From assembly GCA_907163345.1 (NCBI GenBank), contig CAJQUN010000003.1:12132821-12196820 (forward strand): a stretch of 64,000 nucleotides of DNA, in the 5' to 3' direction. This stretch comes from Haberlea rhodopensis (taxonomy: Eukaryota > Streptophyta > Magnoliopsida > Lamiales > Gesneriaceae). This document shows, one piece after another, positions 1 through 9,558 of the stretch. Position 1 is the first letter of the stretch. Each line of letters starts with the position of its first letter. The notes below the pieces were generated by a model. The model was given only the letters and a program-made list of their open reading frames with translations, made no database searches and was not told the origin of the DNA. A program made the position numbers and the translations under genes.

Positions 1-340
1 TGATGTCTATCCAGTTGGTAGCTATCCAGTTTATGTCTTGTCCAGTTGGTAGCTATCCAGTTGATGTCTATCCAGTTGGTAGCCATCCAGTTTATGTCTT
101 GTCCAGTTGGTAGCTATCCAGTTGATGTCTATCCAGTTGGTAGCCATCTAGTTTATGTCTTCACCCGGTAGGAGTCTTTATCCAGTTGGTCTTTGTTATC
201 CAGTAGGACTTCATCCAGTTGGTCTTTGTTATCCGGTAGGACTTCATCCAGTTGGTCTTTGTTATCCGGTAGGACTTCATCCAGTTGGTCTTTAATATCC
301 GGTTTGTAATCACCAAAACTTAGAAATCGTTTTCCCAACA
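1..340 (-). repeat. 3' LTR of the Copia element, partial
   Basis: This segment matches the right-hand LTR up to the shared terminal cccaaca, where the copies diverge (position 341 here, 18988 on the right). It holds the 61-bp tandem repeat (copies starting at 2, 63 and 124) and then a 33-bp repeat built on tatccggtaggacttc. The right LTR has four 61-bp copies where this one shows three, so the LTRs differ by at least one repeat unit. Confidence 0.9.
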
Positions 341-357
341 ATTTCCCCTTTTTTGGT
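341..357 (-). promoter_or_regulatory. Polypurine tract of the Copia element
   Basis: On the minus strand this is a run of A and G (aaaaaaggggaaat) directly before the 3' LTR, which starts with TG. It is the expected primer for plus-strand DNA synthesis. Confidence 0.8.
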
Positions 358-1109
358 GATGACAAAACTAAGCAATAATCTATTTCCTACTAGAGTAAAT
401 AAGATGAGAATCCTGAAAATACTTGAAGACATAATGGAAAAGAAATTTTCATTAAATATAAGCAGATTACAAGTTGTAATCAAACTGGACAATTGAGAGA
501 GATTCATCTTTATCTAAGATGAATTCTAATAACTTGAATAGAATCTAAGACCAATCTAGTTTACACAATATAGCTGATACATGACAAATCTTTAAACAAG
601 CATTGTAGACCCGGAGAGCTTCGATCCACCTAGTGTCAGAGAGGAAGCTCGATCCACCTTATTTCAGAGAGGAAGAGCTCGATCCACTTGTTTCAGAGAG
701 GACCTAATTAGAATACTCTATCTCTGTCTTCCCCCTTTTTGTCATCAGCACCCATACATCCCCTGTGAGCAGTTCCTGACTGATGAGGAGCATCAGAACA
801 GGATCCAAACGCTGAAGCTTAAGGGAGCCGGGTTAGATAAGTAATCAACCCATGAGGGGTTGATTTAGATAAGTAATAAACCCATGAAGCAGAATAAGAT
901 CTAACAGAAAACCAGGGAATTTTGAATAGCTTGACAGTAATCATGTTGAGTGAATGTGTGTTATGTGAGCAAACAATAACCGCTATTTATAGGAAAAACA
1001 AGGTTGCTATAAGTGTGAATGCATTTATGTTGAATAGTGAATACAAAGAGACAGTCAATTTAAAACAGTAAATAGATAAGGGTAATTAAGAAGGAGTCAG
1101 AAAACGATA
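358..1109. other. Copia 3' untranslated region with short tandem repeats
   Basis: No credible coding frame. Positions 608-703 contain three imperfect ~30-bp copies of a unit containing gctcgatccac followed by ttcagagagga. This is the space between the env-like frame and the polypurine tract of the Copia element. Confidence 0.6.
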
Positions 1110-1300
1110 CTATTTGCGCCCGAACCAATGTTTGGAATAGTCGCGTTTTTTGGCAGGCGGTTGGCGTGGACTCCGAGATCTTGGTTGAGCAGTTGGTCTG
1201 GACTGAGTGAGTGCTCCAGTTGCAGGGGATGAACGAGCAGTTGAACTGGAAGCCCGCTGTGTTGAGGGAGCAGTTCGGCTGGGTTCAGGTAGTCTGCGAA

Positions 1301-2842
1301 TTATTTGAGGAGCTGCAGGCAGGCTGTTGCATATATTTGAATTTGAGAAGCAAATGCTGCCTGCATGGTGGCCAACTGATCGGTCAAGATTTTCTTGGCG
1401 TCGTCAATCTTTTCTCCAAGAGCCATTGAGGTGGCAGCATGAAGAGATTCATTATTTTGAGTGATCTGAAGACGCGCCTGGCCAATTCTAGTAAAAGCAT
1501 CCGCCACTGCATTCTCAGCAAAGGTTTGAAGTCTGGTGACAGTAGTCGTTAGACTACTTAAGTCCCGGTAGACTTGCTGGAATTGAGAGTCCGTGTGCTG
1601 CTGATGGGTGCCTAGAATGAGAGTTGCAGTTCGCTCTTCCTGCTTAAGTTTATGAACATCGCTTGCTAGTGCTGATATAGCAGTGGAGAGATTGGCTAGC
1701 TGTGCAGCAATGTTCGGAGGCTCGTCCAGAGGGTTTGTAAAGACAAAAAAATCTTCAGAAAGCTCTTGAACCATGGACGGATCTGCAGCAATCAGTGGTG
1801 TATCAGTAGTAGGGACAAGAGCGCTGAGATGAGTATCTTCAACTGCAGTGGAGGGCAACATAGGAGCTTCAACAATTGGTGCAGCTGTAGAATCTGAGAT
1901 AGTTACAGCCAAAATGGCAGTTTCTTCATTTTGTGGAGCAGCCAAAGTAGTAGTGGGTTGATCAACCGCAGCAGCAGACGACTGGGTGTGATCATTTGAG
2001 TGTGAAGACTCACTGGGTTCAGGATTGGCAGAGGATATAGTAACCTGCTGAACCACTGTCTGTATGGCTGCATCTACAGTTGTATGATCAACAACCATTG
2101 GTTGGGGCTGTTGATCATTATGAGAGCTGGGAGTAGATGGTGCGGCCTCTGCTCCAGTGGGAGTGGTCTCCAGAGCAGTAGAAGTGAGCTCCACAGAAGA
2201 GGGGACAATTTCCAAATTTGCAATGACCGTTTGTAGATCCGGCTGATCAGGGCTGGCAACAGTTTCAGCAGTGGAGCAAGAGTGAATCCCAGTGGATATG
2301 CCAATATCCTGAAGAGCAAGCTCAGCCATTTCGAGCTTGGGTCCAAGAGCATTTAGAACAGCTCTATCATGATTCGTTGTTCCTGAATTACCGTTAAATT
2401 GTTGAAGGCGGGTTTCAATCAGGGCCTGAAGTTCACCCACATAGATCATCAGGCTAAAAACATCTCGCAGCTTCAAGCTTGTTTCAGGGTCTGAGATTTG
2501 AAGATATGCTAGGATTTTGTTCTCATCTGCCCTAGCCTGATCCAGAATTTGATCAAAATCATCTAATTGAACCTTGATACGGGCCTTTACCCATCGATCA
2601 AAAATCTCCAGCTGAGGTTTCAGTTTGGCTTCCACTGTATCCATGACCATTTGAATCTCGAAGGCAACAGGAGTGGACACTGGAGCCGTAAGAGATTTTC
2701 CTTTTCCAGCAGGGGTGCTCTTGGGATGACAGTATGGACATAATGACTTGGGTGTCCTGAAGCTGATAGAGCCTGGTGCTTGCTGAGAGCTCACCAGTGC
2801 TGACGGAGTGTCAACTGGAACCATTGAAGGAGCAGGCACCAT
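1301..2842 (-). CDS. Env-like protein of the Copia element, C-terminal part (frame-shifted)
   Basis: A 513-residue frame downstream of pol, rich in Ser, Thr, Ala, Pro and Gln. The N-terminal third is helical with many charged residues; the middle is low-complexity acidic/Ser-Thr sequence; the last ~130 residues look coiled-coil forming (heptad-like LANLSTAISAL, LSSLTTTVTRL). It is not a separate gene: the frame open upstream of its first Met continues into the 2905-3810 frame after a one-base shift near 3030. A second shift near 1310-1340 would extend it into a Pro/Arg/Ser-rich tail ending at a stop at 1110-1112. The position after RNase H is where SIRE elements carry an env-like gene; no signal peptide or clear membrane helix is visible, so an envelope role is not supported. 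Confidence 0.7.
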   Translation of the reverse strand: MVPAPSMVPVDTPSALVSSQQAPGSISFRTPKSLCPYCHPKSTPAGKGKSLTAPVSTPVAFEIQMVMDTVEAKLKPQLEIFDRWVKARIKVQLDDFDQILDQARADENKILAYLQISDPETSLKLRDVFSLMIYVGELQALIETRLQQFNGNSGTTNHDRAVLNALGPKLEMAELALQDIGISTGIHSCSTAETVASPDQPDLQTVIANLEIVPSSVELTSTALETTPTGAEAAPSTPSSHNDQQPQPMVVDHTTVDAAIQTVVQQVTISSANPEPSESSHSNDHTQSSAAAVDQPTTTLAAPQNEETAILAVTISDSTAAPIVEAPMLPSTAVEDTHLSALVPTTDTPLIAADPSMVQELSEDFFVFTNPLDEPPNIAAQLANLSTAISALASDVHKLKQEERTATLILGTHQQHTDSQFQQVYRDLSSLTTTVTRLQTFAENAVADAFTRIGQARLQITQNNESLHAATSMALGEKIDDAKKILTDQLATMQAAFASQIQIYATACLQLLK

Positions 2843-2904
2843 GGCTAATGAAGCAGTTGGTTCCTCAGTTGAAGGGATGGCAGGGCTGGGTTCCCTATCA
2901 GGAT

Positions 2905-3810
2905 TTACGTCTGTAGGACCGACGGAGGAGATAGTATCAGAAGCGGCAATGACCTGCTGTCGGATAGCTGAAGGAGCAGCTTTTCTTGTTCTGGGCTTCT
3001 TAGGAGGTGGAGGAGGAGGAGAAGACTCAACAGATCCGAGACAGTTTGTTCAGAATCACTAATTACTTGAGTCAAACGGCGCTTTGTCACCCCACCATCT
3101 CTGCCACTTCGTTGTCGATGAAGCTGAAGATACTTGGCAGTGATAAGCCTCCCTGGATGAAAGTTGGAGAGAGCCCCTGCCTTGAGGTGTTTGCTGTCAA
3201 ACAGGCTGCTGAGTGGGAGAGCAAAGCCTGATTGACCCTTGCCAGATACCACTAGACTAGTCAGAGCTTGAAATAACACCGCTGACCAGTTTATCTCCAA
3301 TCCTTTGCATATTGCACTCATAACGTCAAACTTTTCAGGGGTGATCATATCAAATGATCCAGTTTTACATAGAAGCCCCTTGGAGATGATGTCTGCCAGT
3401 TGTCGATAATGGCTCTTCATTAATACTTTCCTGAAAGGAGGACGTTGAAGGCGATGAGCAGAGTCCGACACTGTGAGACGCATCTCTTCTCTTAGTTCCG
3501 CTGGAACAGTGGAAAAATCAGTGAGTCCGGTGGAGGGAAGGCTCAGGTGTGTGGCAAATTCAGATTGGGTGATGGTAACCGACTGTCCAGATATGGATGC
3601 CACCACGGTGTCATCCACAATCTTGGCCGTAGCAAAGAACTCGTGTAGCTCGTCCTTGTAAAATGAGGGAGGCTGGCTCAGGATTACCAGTAGTCCGGAG
3701 GTGTCCAGCCTTTGTATCAACTCCTTTGTCTCCTCAGATGATGAGTATATAGAATGAAAATCGATGTGAACAGCATTGGTGATGAAGCTTGGGTGTACAT
3801 TCTTTGACAT
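2905..3810 (-). CDS. Env-like protein of the Copia element, N-terminal part
   Basis: First part of the frame that follows pol in the SIRE-like element. It begins at a Met at 3810 and gives ~260 residues of plausible globular protein; after about 3030 the Leu-rich ending is an artefact of a frameshift, since the adjacent frame reads Pro-rich, then basic (KKPRTRK), and runs directly into the 1301-2842 frame. Together they span about 2.7 kb (3810 to 1110), the size expected of the extra ORF in SIRE/Maximus elements. No function can be read from the sequence. The resemblance to proteins annotated as plant transposon or env-like is from memory. Confidence 0.7.
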   Translation of the reverse strand: MSKNVHPSFITNAVHIDFHSIYSSSEETKELIQRLDTSGLLVILSQPPSFYKDELHEFFATAKIVDDTVVASISGQSVTITQSEFATHLSLPSTGLTDFSTVPAELREEMRLTVSDSAHRLQRPPFRKVLMKSHYRQLADIISKGLLCKTGSFDMITPEKFDVMSAICKGLEINWSAVLFQALTSLVVSGKGQSGFALPLSSLFDSKHLKAGALSNFHPGRLITAKYLQLHRQRSGRDGGVTKRRLTQVISDSEQTVSDLLSLLLLLHLLRSPEQEKLLLQLSDSRSLPLLILSPPSVLQT

Positions 3811-4336
3811 TTTGGATGAATAACAACAGTAGTCTTGCTAGAGGAAAAATTTTCTGAAATAAGAAAAATAATTGCAGTGATTTGTTGGAGAAGAAGAGTA
3901 GTGAAACTAATGGCGGTGAATAAGAAAGTATATGTAACGTCGTACTGTAGATGAGCGGACACATGTATACGTGGCGATCATCTAACGATTTAAAAAGATT
4001 TAACAAATAAATAAAAGGACGGGATTTAGGCGGGAGTGAAATAATTTATTTTACACAAAAGTAATTTTGAATTCCGACGTTCATTAGGTTAATAAGTATC
4101 GAGGGTTATTTTTGTCAAAGCATATATGGTAACATCAGCTGGTATGTAGGGTTCGACTGGTAGGAAAGCATCAACTGGATGTAGAGTCCTACTGGTACGG
4201 ATACACCTACTGCAGCTGACCATTGTATTACCCGCTGAGCTTAAATAACCATGATAGGACTATAACTGAAATTCCCCCTAAATTTATGCACATAAACTAA
4301 TTAATTCCCCCTGAAATCATTACCCTAACGAAATAA
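3811..4336. other. Spacer between Copia pol and the env-like frame
   Basis: About 525 bp without a credible coding frame, between the RNase H stop (4337) and the start of the env-like frame (3810). It is AT-rich and includes one short stretch with the ccagttgg-type words also seen in the LTRs (4140-4220). Confidence 0.5.
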
Positions 4337-4611
4337 TCAAGAAGTAATTTCAATTAAACCAAGAATATTTCGAAAGTAAGAAAACTTAGCGTCCGGTAGG
4401 GGTTTTGTGAAAATGTCTGCTGCCTGTTGTTCGGTAGAAATATACTCCAGCCGAATTTCTTTCTTCATAACATGATCTCTGATGAAATGATGACGGATGT
4501 CAATATGTTTAGTACGAGTATGAAGAACTGGATTGTATGTTATGGCAGACGTATTGTCACAGAAAATAGGAGCCTCTGTGGACTCAATTACATAGTCTCT
4601 GAGTTGTTGCT
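4337..4611 (-). pseudogene. Copia RNase H C-terminal fragment, cut off by nested insertion
   Basis: The frame carries the DNTSAI and K-HIDIRHHFIRD motifs and ends in a typical Copia RNase H tail (DIFTKPL). It is the direct continuation of the RT-RNase H frame that stops at 12607. The frame reading on upstream of 4611 is LTR sequence and not part of the protein. Removing 4612-12611 joins the halves in frame across Gln-Gln-Leu, showing the insertion hit an open RNase H coding sequence. Confidence 0.9.
4607..4611. repeat. Target site duplication ttgct (partner at 12607-12611)
   Basis: Five bases, ttgct, sit directly outside both ends of the nested element (left end TGACCGC, right end CTATCA). 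A single copy restores the continuity of the Copia RNase H frame. Confidence 0.93.
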
Positions 4612-6173
4612 TGACCGCTTTTATTTTTAAACAATTATTTTTCAGTGTATGGGTTGAAGCGATTCTACCGCAAGTGCACGGTGTCAAGTTTTAGTATAGT
4701 GAAAATTAAATAAAGGTTGTCGAATCCACAGGGACTAACGTATAAGTACCAAATAAGATCAATCAAATTATATTTAGCCTACGATTAAAGGAGTTTGATA
4801 AACTAACACTAAATTAAACTAGAGAACAAAATTAAACGAGAAACAATGACAAGAATGGTTCCGGAAATGCAAAGGTAAGTGACTCGAGAAAATTACCAAG
4901 TTCGTCGTTCAATTATGTTATCTCTAATGATTCAATGGAATTCTCACTTTATTAACCAATTGATTTTAAAGGTGAAAGGTTTTTATGATTATTCGATACA
5001 CTCTCTCGAGCTGTAACGAAACTAACAATAAATTAGAACAAGTCACTCTCGTGCACCTATTTACTAATTCAAAGTTGCTTAAATTATCAAAACCTATTAA
5101 CTCTAAATCTTTCGATTTCAAGTTCTCACGTATGCGATATCTCTCTCGATCTCAATCGTAACATACATCATAAATTAATGGAGCGTGTCACAGCGTTATC
5201 TCTCGATCTCGGCTGTAACCCTCAAATTCAATCAAAGCTAGCTAGACTCTGATCTACACATGCAATTAATTTAGGAACAATAAATATCAATGCGCGCAAA
5301 TATCAATGAATCAATAATATCAAACACAACGAACTAAAACTTCAATAATATAAACCAATTTTAATTCAAATCAATAACAGATGAGTTTTCTTGTCTCTCG
5401 ACCTTAAAAACAACAAATGAAAATTGAAAATCAAATAAATTAAGTTTAGAAATACGATAAACGATGGATGAATCCGTGCGTTGCACCGTGATTTCTTCTC
5501 TTGTTCCTTCCTTGCACTCCGGAACGGATAGGCTCGACTTTGGACGAAGAACGGAGATTGGATCTCCTTCTTCCGGCGTTAGGCGGCGGCTAGGGTGGCT
5601 GTTCTTGACCTAAAAAGTCTGATATTTACTCTCCAAAATCGTCGTCAATTCTGTGGAAGAGAGTCCCCTTAAAAAGCCCTCCAAAAATCTCGATAAAATA
5701 GGAAAATAAAATCTTCAGATCTCGCGTCTCGATCGATCGAGAATTTCACCGATCGATCAGTGCACTGTTCACGCCAGCTTTTGGAACTTACTGCCTCGCT
5801 CGATCGATCGGGAATTTCCACCGATCGATCGAGATTTCTCAAAAATTGTTGCTGAAGCTACTGCCTCGCTCGATCGATCGGGAATTTTCACCGATCGATC
5901 GGGCCTTCGAAAATTCTGAGTCTTGCTACTGGCTGGCTCGATCGATCGAGAATAAATCTCGATCGATCGAGATCTGAAAAATCCACCTTCTTAATTTTCT
6001 TGTCTTTTACGCCTCGATTTCGCCCGTTATCTTCTCATTAGCTCATTTCTTCCACTTCTGATCAAATTTCCTGAAACACATGAATAAACACCAAAAAGCA
6101 TAATATCATCCAGGAAAGTTACAGAAAATGGGAAGAAATCACAGTTAAAATCACTCAAAATCTACGCCTATCA
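4612..6173 (-). repeat. 3' LTR of the Athila-like element
   Basis: Direct repeat of 11044-12606, bounded by TG (4612) and CA (6173). It contains four closely spaced pairs of the palindrome cgatcgatcg between about 5729 and 5970, in ~60-bp imperfect units separated by words such as ctgcctcgctcg. On the minus strand, the strand of transcription, the LTR begins tgataggcg. Confidence 0.95.
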
Positions 6174-6187
6174 ACTCCCCCAAACTT
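6174..6187 (-). promoter_or_regulatory. Polypurine tract of the Athila-like element
   Basis: On the minus strand the bases aagtttgggggagt directly precede the 3' LTR, the expected priming site for plus-strand synthesis. Confidence 0.8.
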
Positions 6188-7507
6188 AGACTTGATCGTC
6201 CTCGAGCAAGCAATAAACTCAAAAGAAAAGTTAAACTCGATACTAAGCATGAATTATCTTTGCAACATATGTAACAGCTCAGAAATCCTACTTACACAGT
6301 AATAGAAGTCAATCAACATTTAACACGAAGCATTTTCTCCTAAGCTAAACAATACATCGCAACATCGGAACGTGCGTGTGTGCTATTGTCAAACATGAGT
6401 TACATATATATCTTTAAAATCAACATGTGCCATATTAACTCCTAGTCAAGATTACTTTGAAATACTCTACAAGTTTACTATCCAGCACTTCTCCACTAAT
6501 GTAATTGTTCCCTAGACTTGGATCAAAAGGTCTTAAAAGCTTATAACGTTAGGCCTTTTGGTGTCGGCTTCAAAGAAAAGGTAGGAGGGATTCAAAGAAG
6601 AGAGTATAATAAAATCAGTTCACCTCTTTCTTGAGCTTCTCTTCAACTTTTTTCTAGCCTTGGCCACTTTGGGTCTTATTTTGAATTTTTCTTTTCAAGG
6701 CTTTTCTCTACATCTTTTCTTTTTCTTTGCTCATTCTTTTGTTCCTTTTGAACTCATTTGCATATAACAATTCTTTGCAATGATGAGATTCATTATACTC
6801 TCCTAGGGGTAGGTAAAAATTTTCTTTTAGGCTCAAACCAAGGTGGGTATAGTGAGTTGCCAAGAATGTCGAATGGGGGTCTAATCATATGCAATGCATA
6901 TACCATTCTTTTTCAATAAGGCTCAAAAGGGGACACTATTGAATAATATATAACAGGTAGGCTTGAAAGGCTCAAACGGTCCAAAAATCGCCTAAATCAT
7001 CTCCAAGTCTAGTTCCTAATTATAAATTTCGCCTCAAAGTGCTTTCAACTAAACTGTAGAGTTATCTAAGATACTCAAGACTCATCATAGTTAACACAAA
7101 TTTTCAATTAAAACAATACATACTTCACTCAATCATGACTCAATAAGTGCTCAAATAGTTCCTCAATTTTGACATATAGTTAACAAAGGATATATACAAA
7201 CAAGTTAAACATTTTCATGGCTCCTATCTAGATGAGGATTAATTTCATCATGTATTACTATTGCAAGTCCAATTCTCAAGAATAACTCAATCCATAAAAA
7301 AAAAAATTTGTTGGTAATGCTCAAGGACAAATTAGTCTCAACATCATGCAGTCATGCTAGGAAAAGAAACAAGACAAGTAGCAATATGTGCAAAAGCAAG
7401 ATTATGTACAAATACTCAAAAACCCCCCCAAACTTAGCATGTGAATTGCCCTCAATGAACAAGAAAAAGAAATGCCAAGGCAAAGACACATACCATGATG
7501 ACGATCG
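6188..7507. other. Non-coding 3' tail of the Athila-like element
   Basis: About 1.3 kb without a long reading frame, between the ORF2 stop and the polypurine tract. It is pyrimidine-rich around 6620-6780. Near its right end, at 7424-7437, it holds a second copy of the polypurine-like word (see separate entry). Confidence 0.6.
7424..7437 (-). promoter_or_regulatory. Second polypurine-tract-like site
   Basis: The plus-strand word cccccccaaacttag here is nearly the same as the genuine tract at 6175-6189, and similarity continues for ~30 bp on the side away from the LTR. It lies about 1.25 kb upstream in the transcript, directly after the ORF2 stop. Confidence 0.4.
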
Positions 7508-8737
7508 TCACTGATCGTCATCCTCATCATGCTCCGGAGGGGGGACTGGGTAGTGGTGCTCCTCGCCCTGATATGGCGGAAATGGTGGGTACTCCGAGGG
7601 TGGGGGTGCATGCGGATGAAAGGGTACGAAGTGCGGCTCCGGCGGGAACTGGAAACCTGGAAAGCCCTGGGCCATGGCAGTGTTCCATGCACTCTGATAG
7701 TGCATGAACTCCATCTGTCGCTGAGCTACCTGCTCATGGTCCATCTGCAATGCTCTCTGCATGCTATGAATGTCCCGCTGCATGCTGTGAATGCTCTGCT
7801 GCTCCAGGCGAATATCTTGGAGATCCCTATGTAGAGAATCCAAAGTAACTCGTGTATGCTCTGCAGCCGAGGATGATGCTCCAGCTTGTGTAGTGTCCGA
7901 GGGTCGTCTTCGGCTCGTAGGCTCGGCCACAATGATTGGTGTCTTCGGTGGAAGTAGCTCCTCGTCTTCCCCCCATGTCACTCCGTATCGCTGACATAAG
8001 GCAGTGATCGTGGATGGAAACGGTAGTGCGGAGGTCGGAGGGCTGCTTCCCATCTCTTCAATATGATCACTGATGATCTCCCCGAAGTCCACATCCTTCC
8101 CTGAGAGGATGGCATAAACCAGGACCGCTCTATCTTTTGTCACCTCAGAAGTGTGGGTCGATGGCATGACCCGTGAGGCGACAAATGAAAACCATGCTTG
8201 GGCCTCTGGCTTCAAATTCTTCTTTAGAACCAACTGTGGCTCTGCTTTGTCATTCCTCTGCCAATCCACTCCCGGCTTGCCAATGACTGTCAATACCTCA
8301 TCGTAGTCGATCTTGCTGTTCTTGAAAGATTGGTATTCACAGTTGTGAATGAATGGCATCCGGAGGATATTATTGATTGTGGCTCGATCCGCCAAGACAT
8401 CTTTCCCTCGAACATAAACACGTACTTGGTGCCCTGGTTGAATTGCTCGAAGATTTGTATAGAACTCCCTCACCAGTGGCACCACAGCATCAATCGGTGT
8501 TTGAATGAATTGGAACCACCCTTTTCGGCGTGCTGTCCTAATGACAGGACACTCCAATTTATCTAAGCTCATTCCCCTTTCACGGCTCAGGGGTTTCTTA
8601 TGGTAGGTGGGGTATAAATCAGCAATCTTGGCATTGAGAAACTTTTGCTCATCAAAAACTGATTCAGAACCAGTAGCCTCTGCCTGCTTTTGCTTCTGGG
8701 AAGCTTCCGCCTGCTTTGACCTCTTTCTGGAAGACAT
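7508..8737 (-). CDS. ORF2 of the Athila-like element (putative plant transposon protein)
   Basis: Intact 409-residue frame starting at Met 8737. The N-terminus is basic and Lys/Gln/Ala-rich (residues 1-25). Residues ~35-230 form a globular region with FYTNLRAIQPG, VYVRGKDV and AWFSFVASRVMPSTH, which I recognise as the putative plant transposon protein domain (Pfam PF20167, from memory) common in Athila-type elements. Residues ~285-345 are Gln/His-rich and coiled-coil-like with a repeated SIHSMQRD word, and the C-terminal ~50 residues are Pro/His-rich ending in an acidic tail. Its function is unknown. Being undamaged beside an undamaged gag suggests the element is recently mobile. Confidence 0.8.
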   Translation of the reverse strand: MSSRKRSKQAEASQKQKQAEATGSESVFDEQKFLNAKIADLYPTYHKKPLSRERGMSLDKLECPVIRTARRKGWFQFIQTPIDAVVPLVREFYTNLRAIQPGHQVRVYVRGKDVLADRATINNILRMPFIHNCEYQSFKNSKIDYDEVLTVIGKPGVDWQRNDKAEPQLVLKKNLKPEAQAWFSFVASRVMPSTHTSEVTKDRAVLVYAILSGKDVDFGEIISDHIEEMGSSPPTSALPFPSTITALCQRYGVTWGEDEELLPPKTPIIVAEPTSRRRPSDTTQAGASSSAAEHTRVTLDSLHRDLQDIRLEQQSIHSMQRDIHSMQRALQMDHEQVAQRQMEFMHYQSAWNTAMAQGFPGFQFPPEPHFVPFHPHAPPPSEYPPFPPYQGEEHHYPVPPPEHDEDDDQ

Positions 8738-9558
8738 ACTCTTGCCAAATGATTCCCAACGAATTCAATTCAATTCACTAACACCCCCACAACACTATAA
8801 ATCCGGCACCCTTCAATACCACAAAACTTCCTCCTAATTGGAATTCTTTTCCAACCCACTTCTAAAATTTCACGAAATCGCACCAAAAGCTAAAATCTTG
8901 GATGATTGGAAACCAATTACCTCTTAAAAATTTGATCTTGGAGAATTGTGGCACTCGGCTTCTTTATGCGCTTCTACCCAATTGTCCTTTCAAATCTTCA
9001 TATCTGCAATGAAAATCTCATTAGGATGAATATTACTTCTTAGAATTGAAGTAAATTGAAATTCTATGGAAACTTGATGAGATTAGAAGAGGAAAATTGA
9101 AAGGGACGGCTAGGGTTTGCTGTTGAGAGGAGAAAAATGATTTGGGGAAAGTGATGGTTACTGCGTCTGCCCCTTTATTTTTTTCAAAATTTTCTCTCGC
9201 TCGATCGATCGGAAAAATTCTCGATCGATCGAGCGAGGCAGTAGGCAAAAAGTTATTTTAAAAATTCGGGCGATCGATCGAGATTTCCACCGATCGATCG
9301 CCAGCAGCAGCAACCAAAATTTTAAAATTTTTCTTTTTCTCAACGTCTTTCTCTCGGATTGCTTCGCCTAAAACCAACTTGCCCTTGCTTTCACATCTGC
9401 ATTAGAAAAGACACGAATTCAATTCCAGACAAACTAAAAAAAACACAAACAAACTAACAAAACTCAACAAAACACGAAATCAAAAACAAAACTCAAGGAA
9501 GGAAGGACAGGAGTTCTTAATTTATAGTCCCAAGCTGGACTGTCACCTCTTCGCCTTT
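8738..9558. other. Gap where pol would be expected; contains cgatcgatcg pairs
   Basis: In autonomous Athila elements protease, RT, RNase H and integrase (several kb) lie between gag and the last ORF. Here there are only ~820 bp with no coding frame. Two pairs of the cgatcgatcg palindrome lie at 9197-9301, with the same neighbours (ctcgctcg, ctgcctcg in reverse, gcagcagc) as in the LTRs, so LTR-type sequence recurs internally. Confidence 0.75.

Noticed and set aside
153..365. Open frame with repeated DNKDQLDEVLP word (also 18800-18988)
   Set aside because: It is the translation of the 33-bp LTR minisatellite on the minus strand, present in both LTRs; the period is a multiple of three, so it stays open by chance.
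4337..4687. Whole 116-codon frame as a gene
   Set aside because: Codons above 4611 are LTR sequence of the nested element; only the lower part is RNase H.
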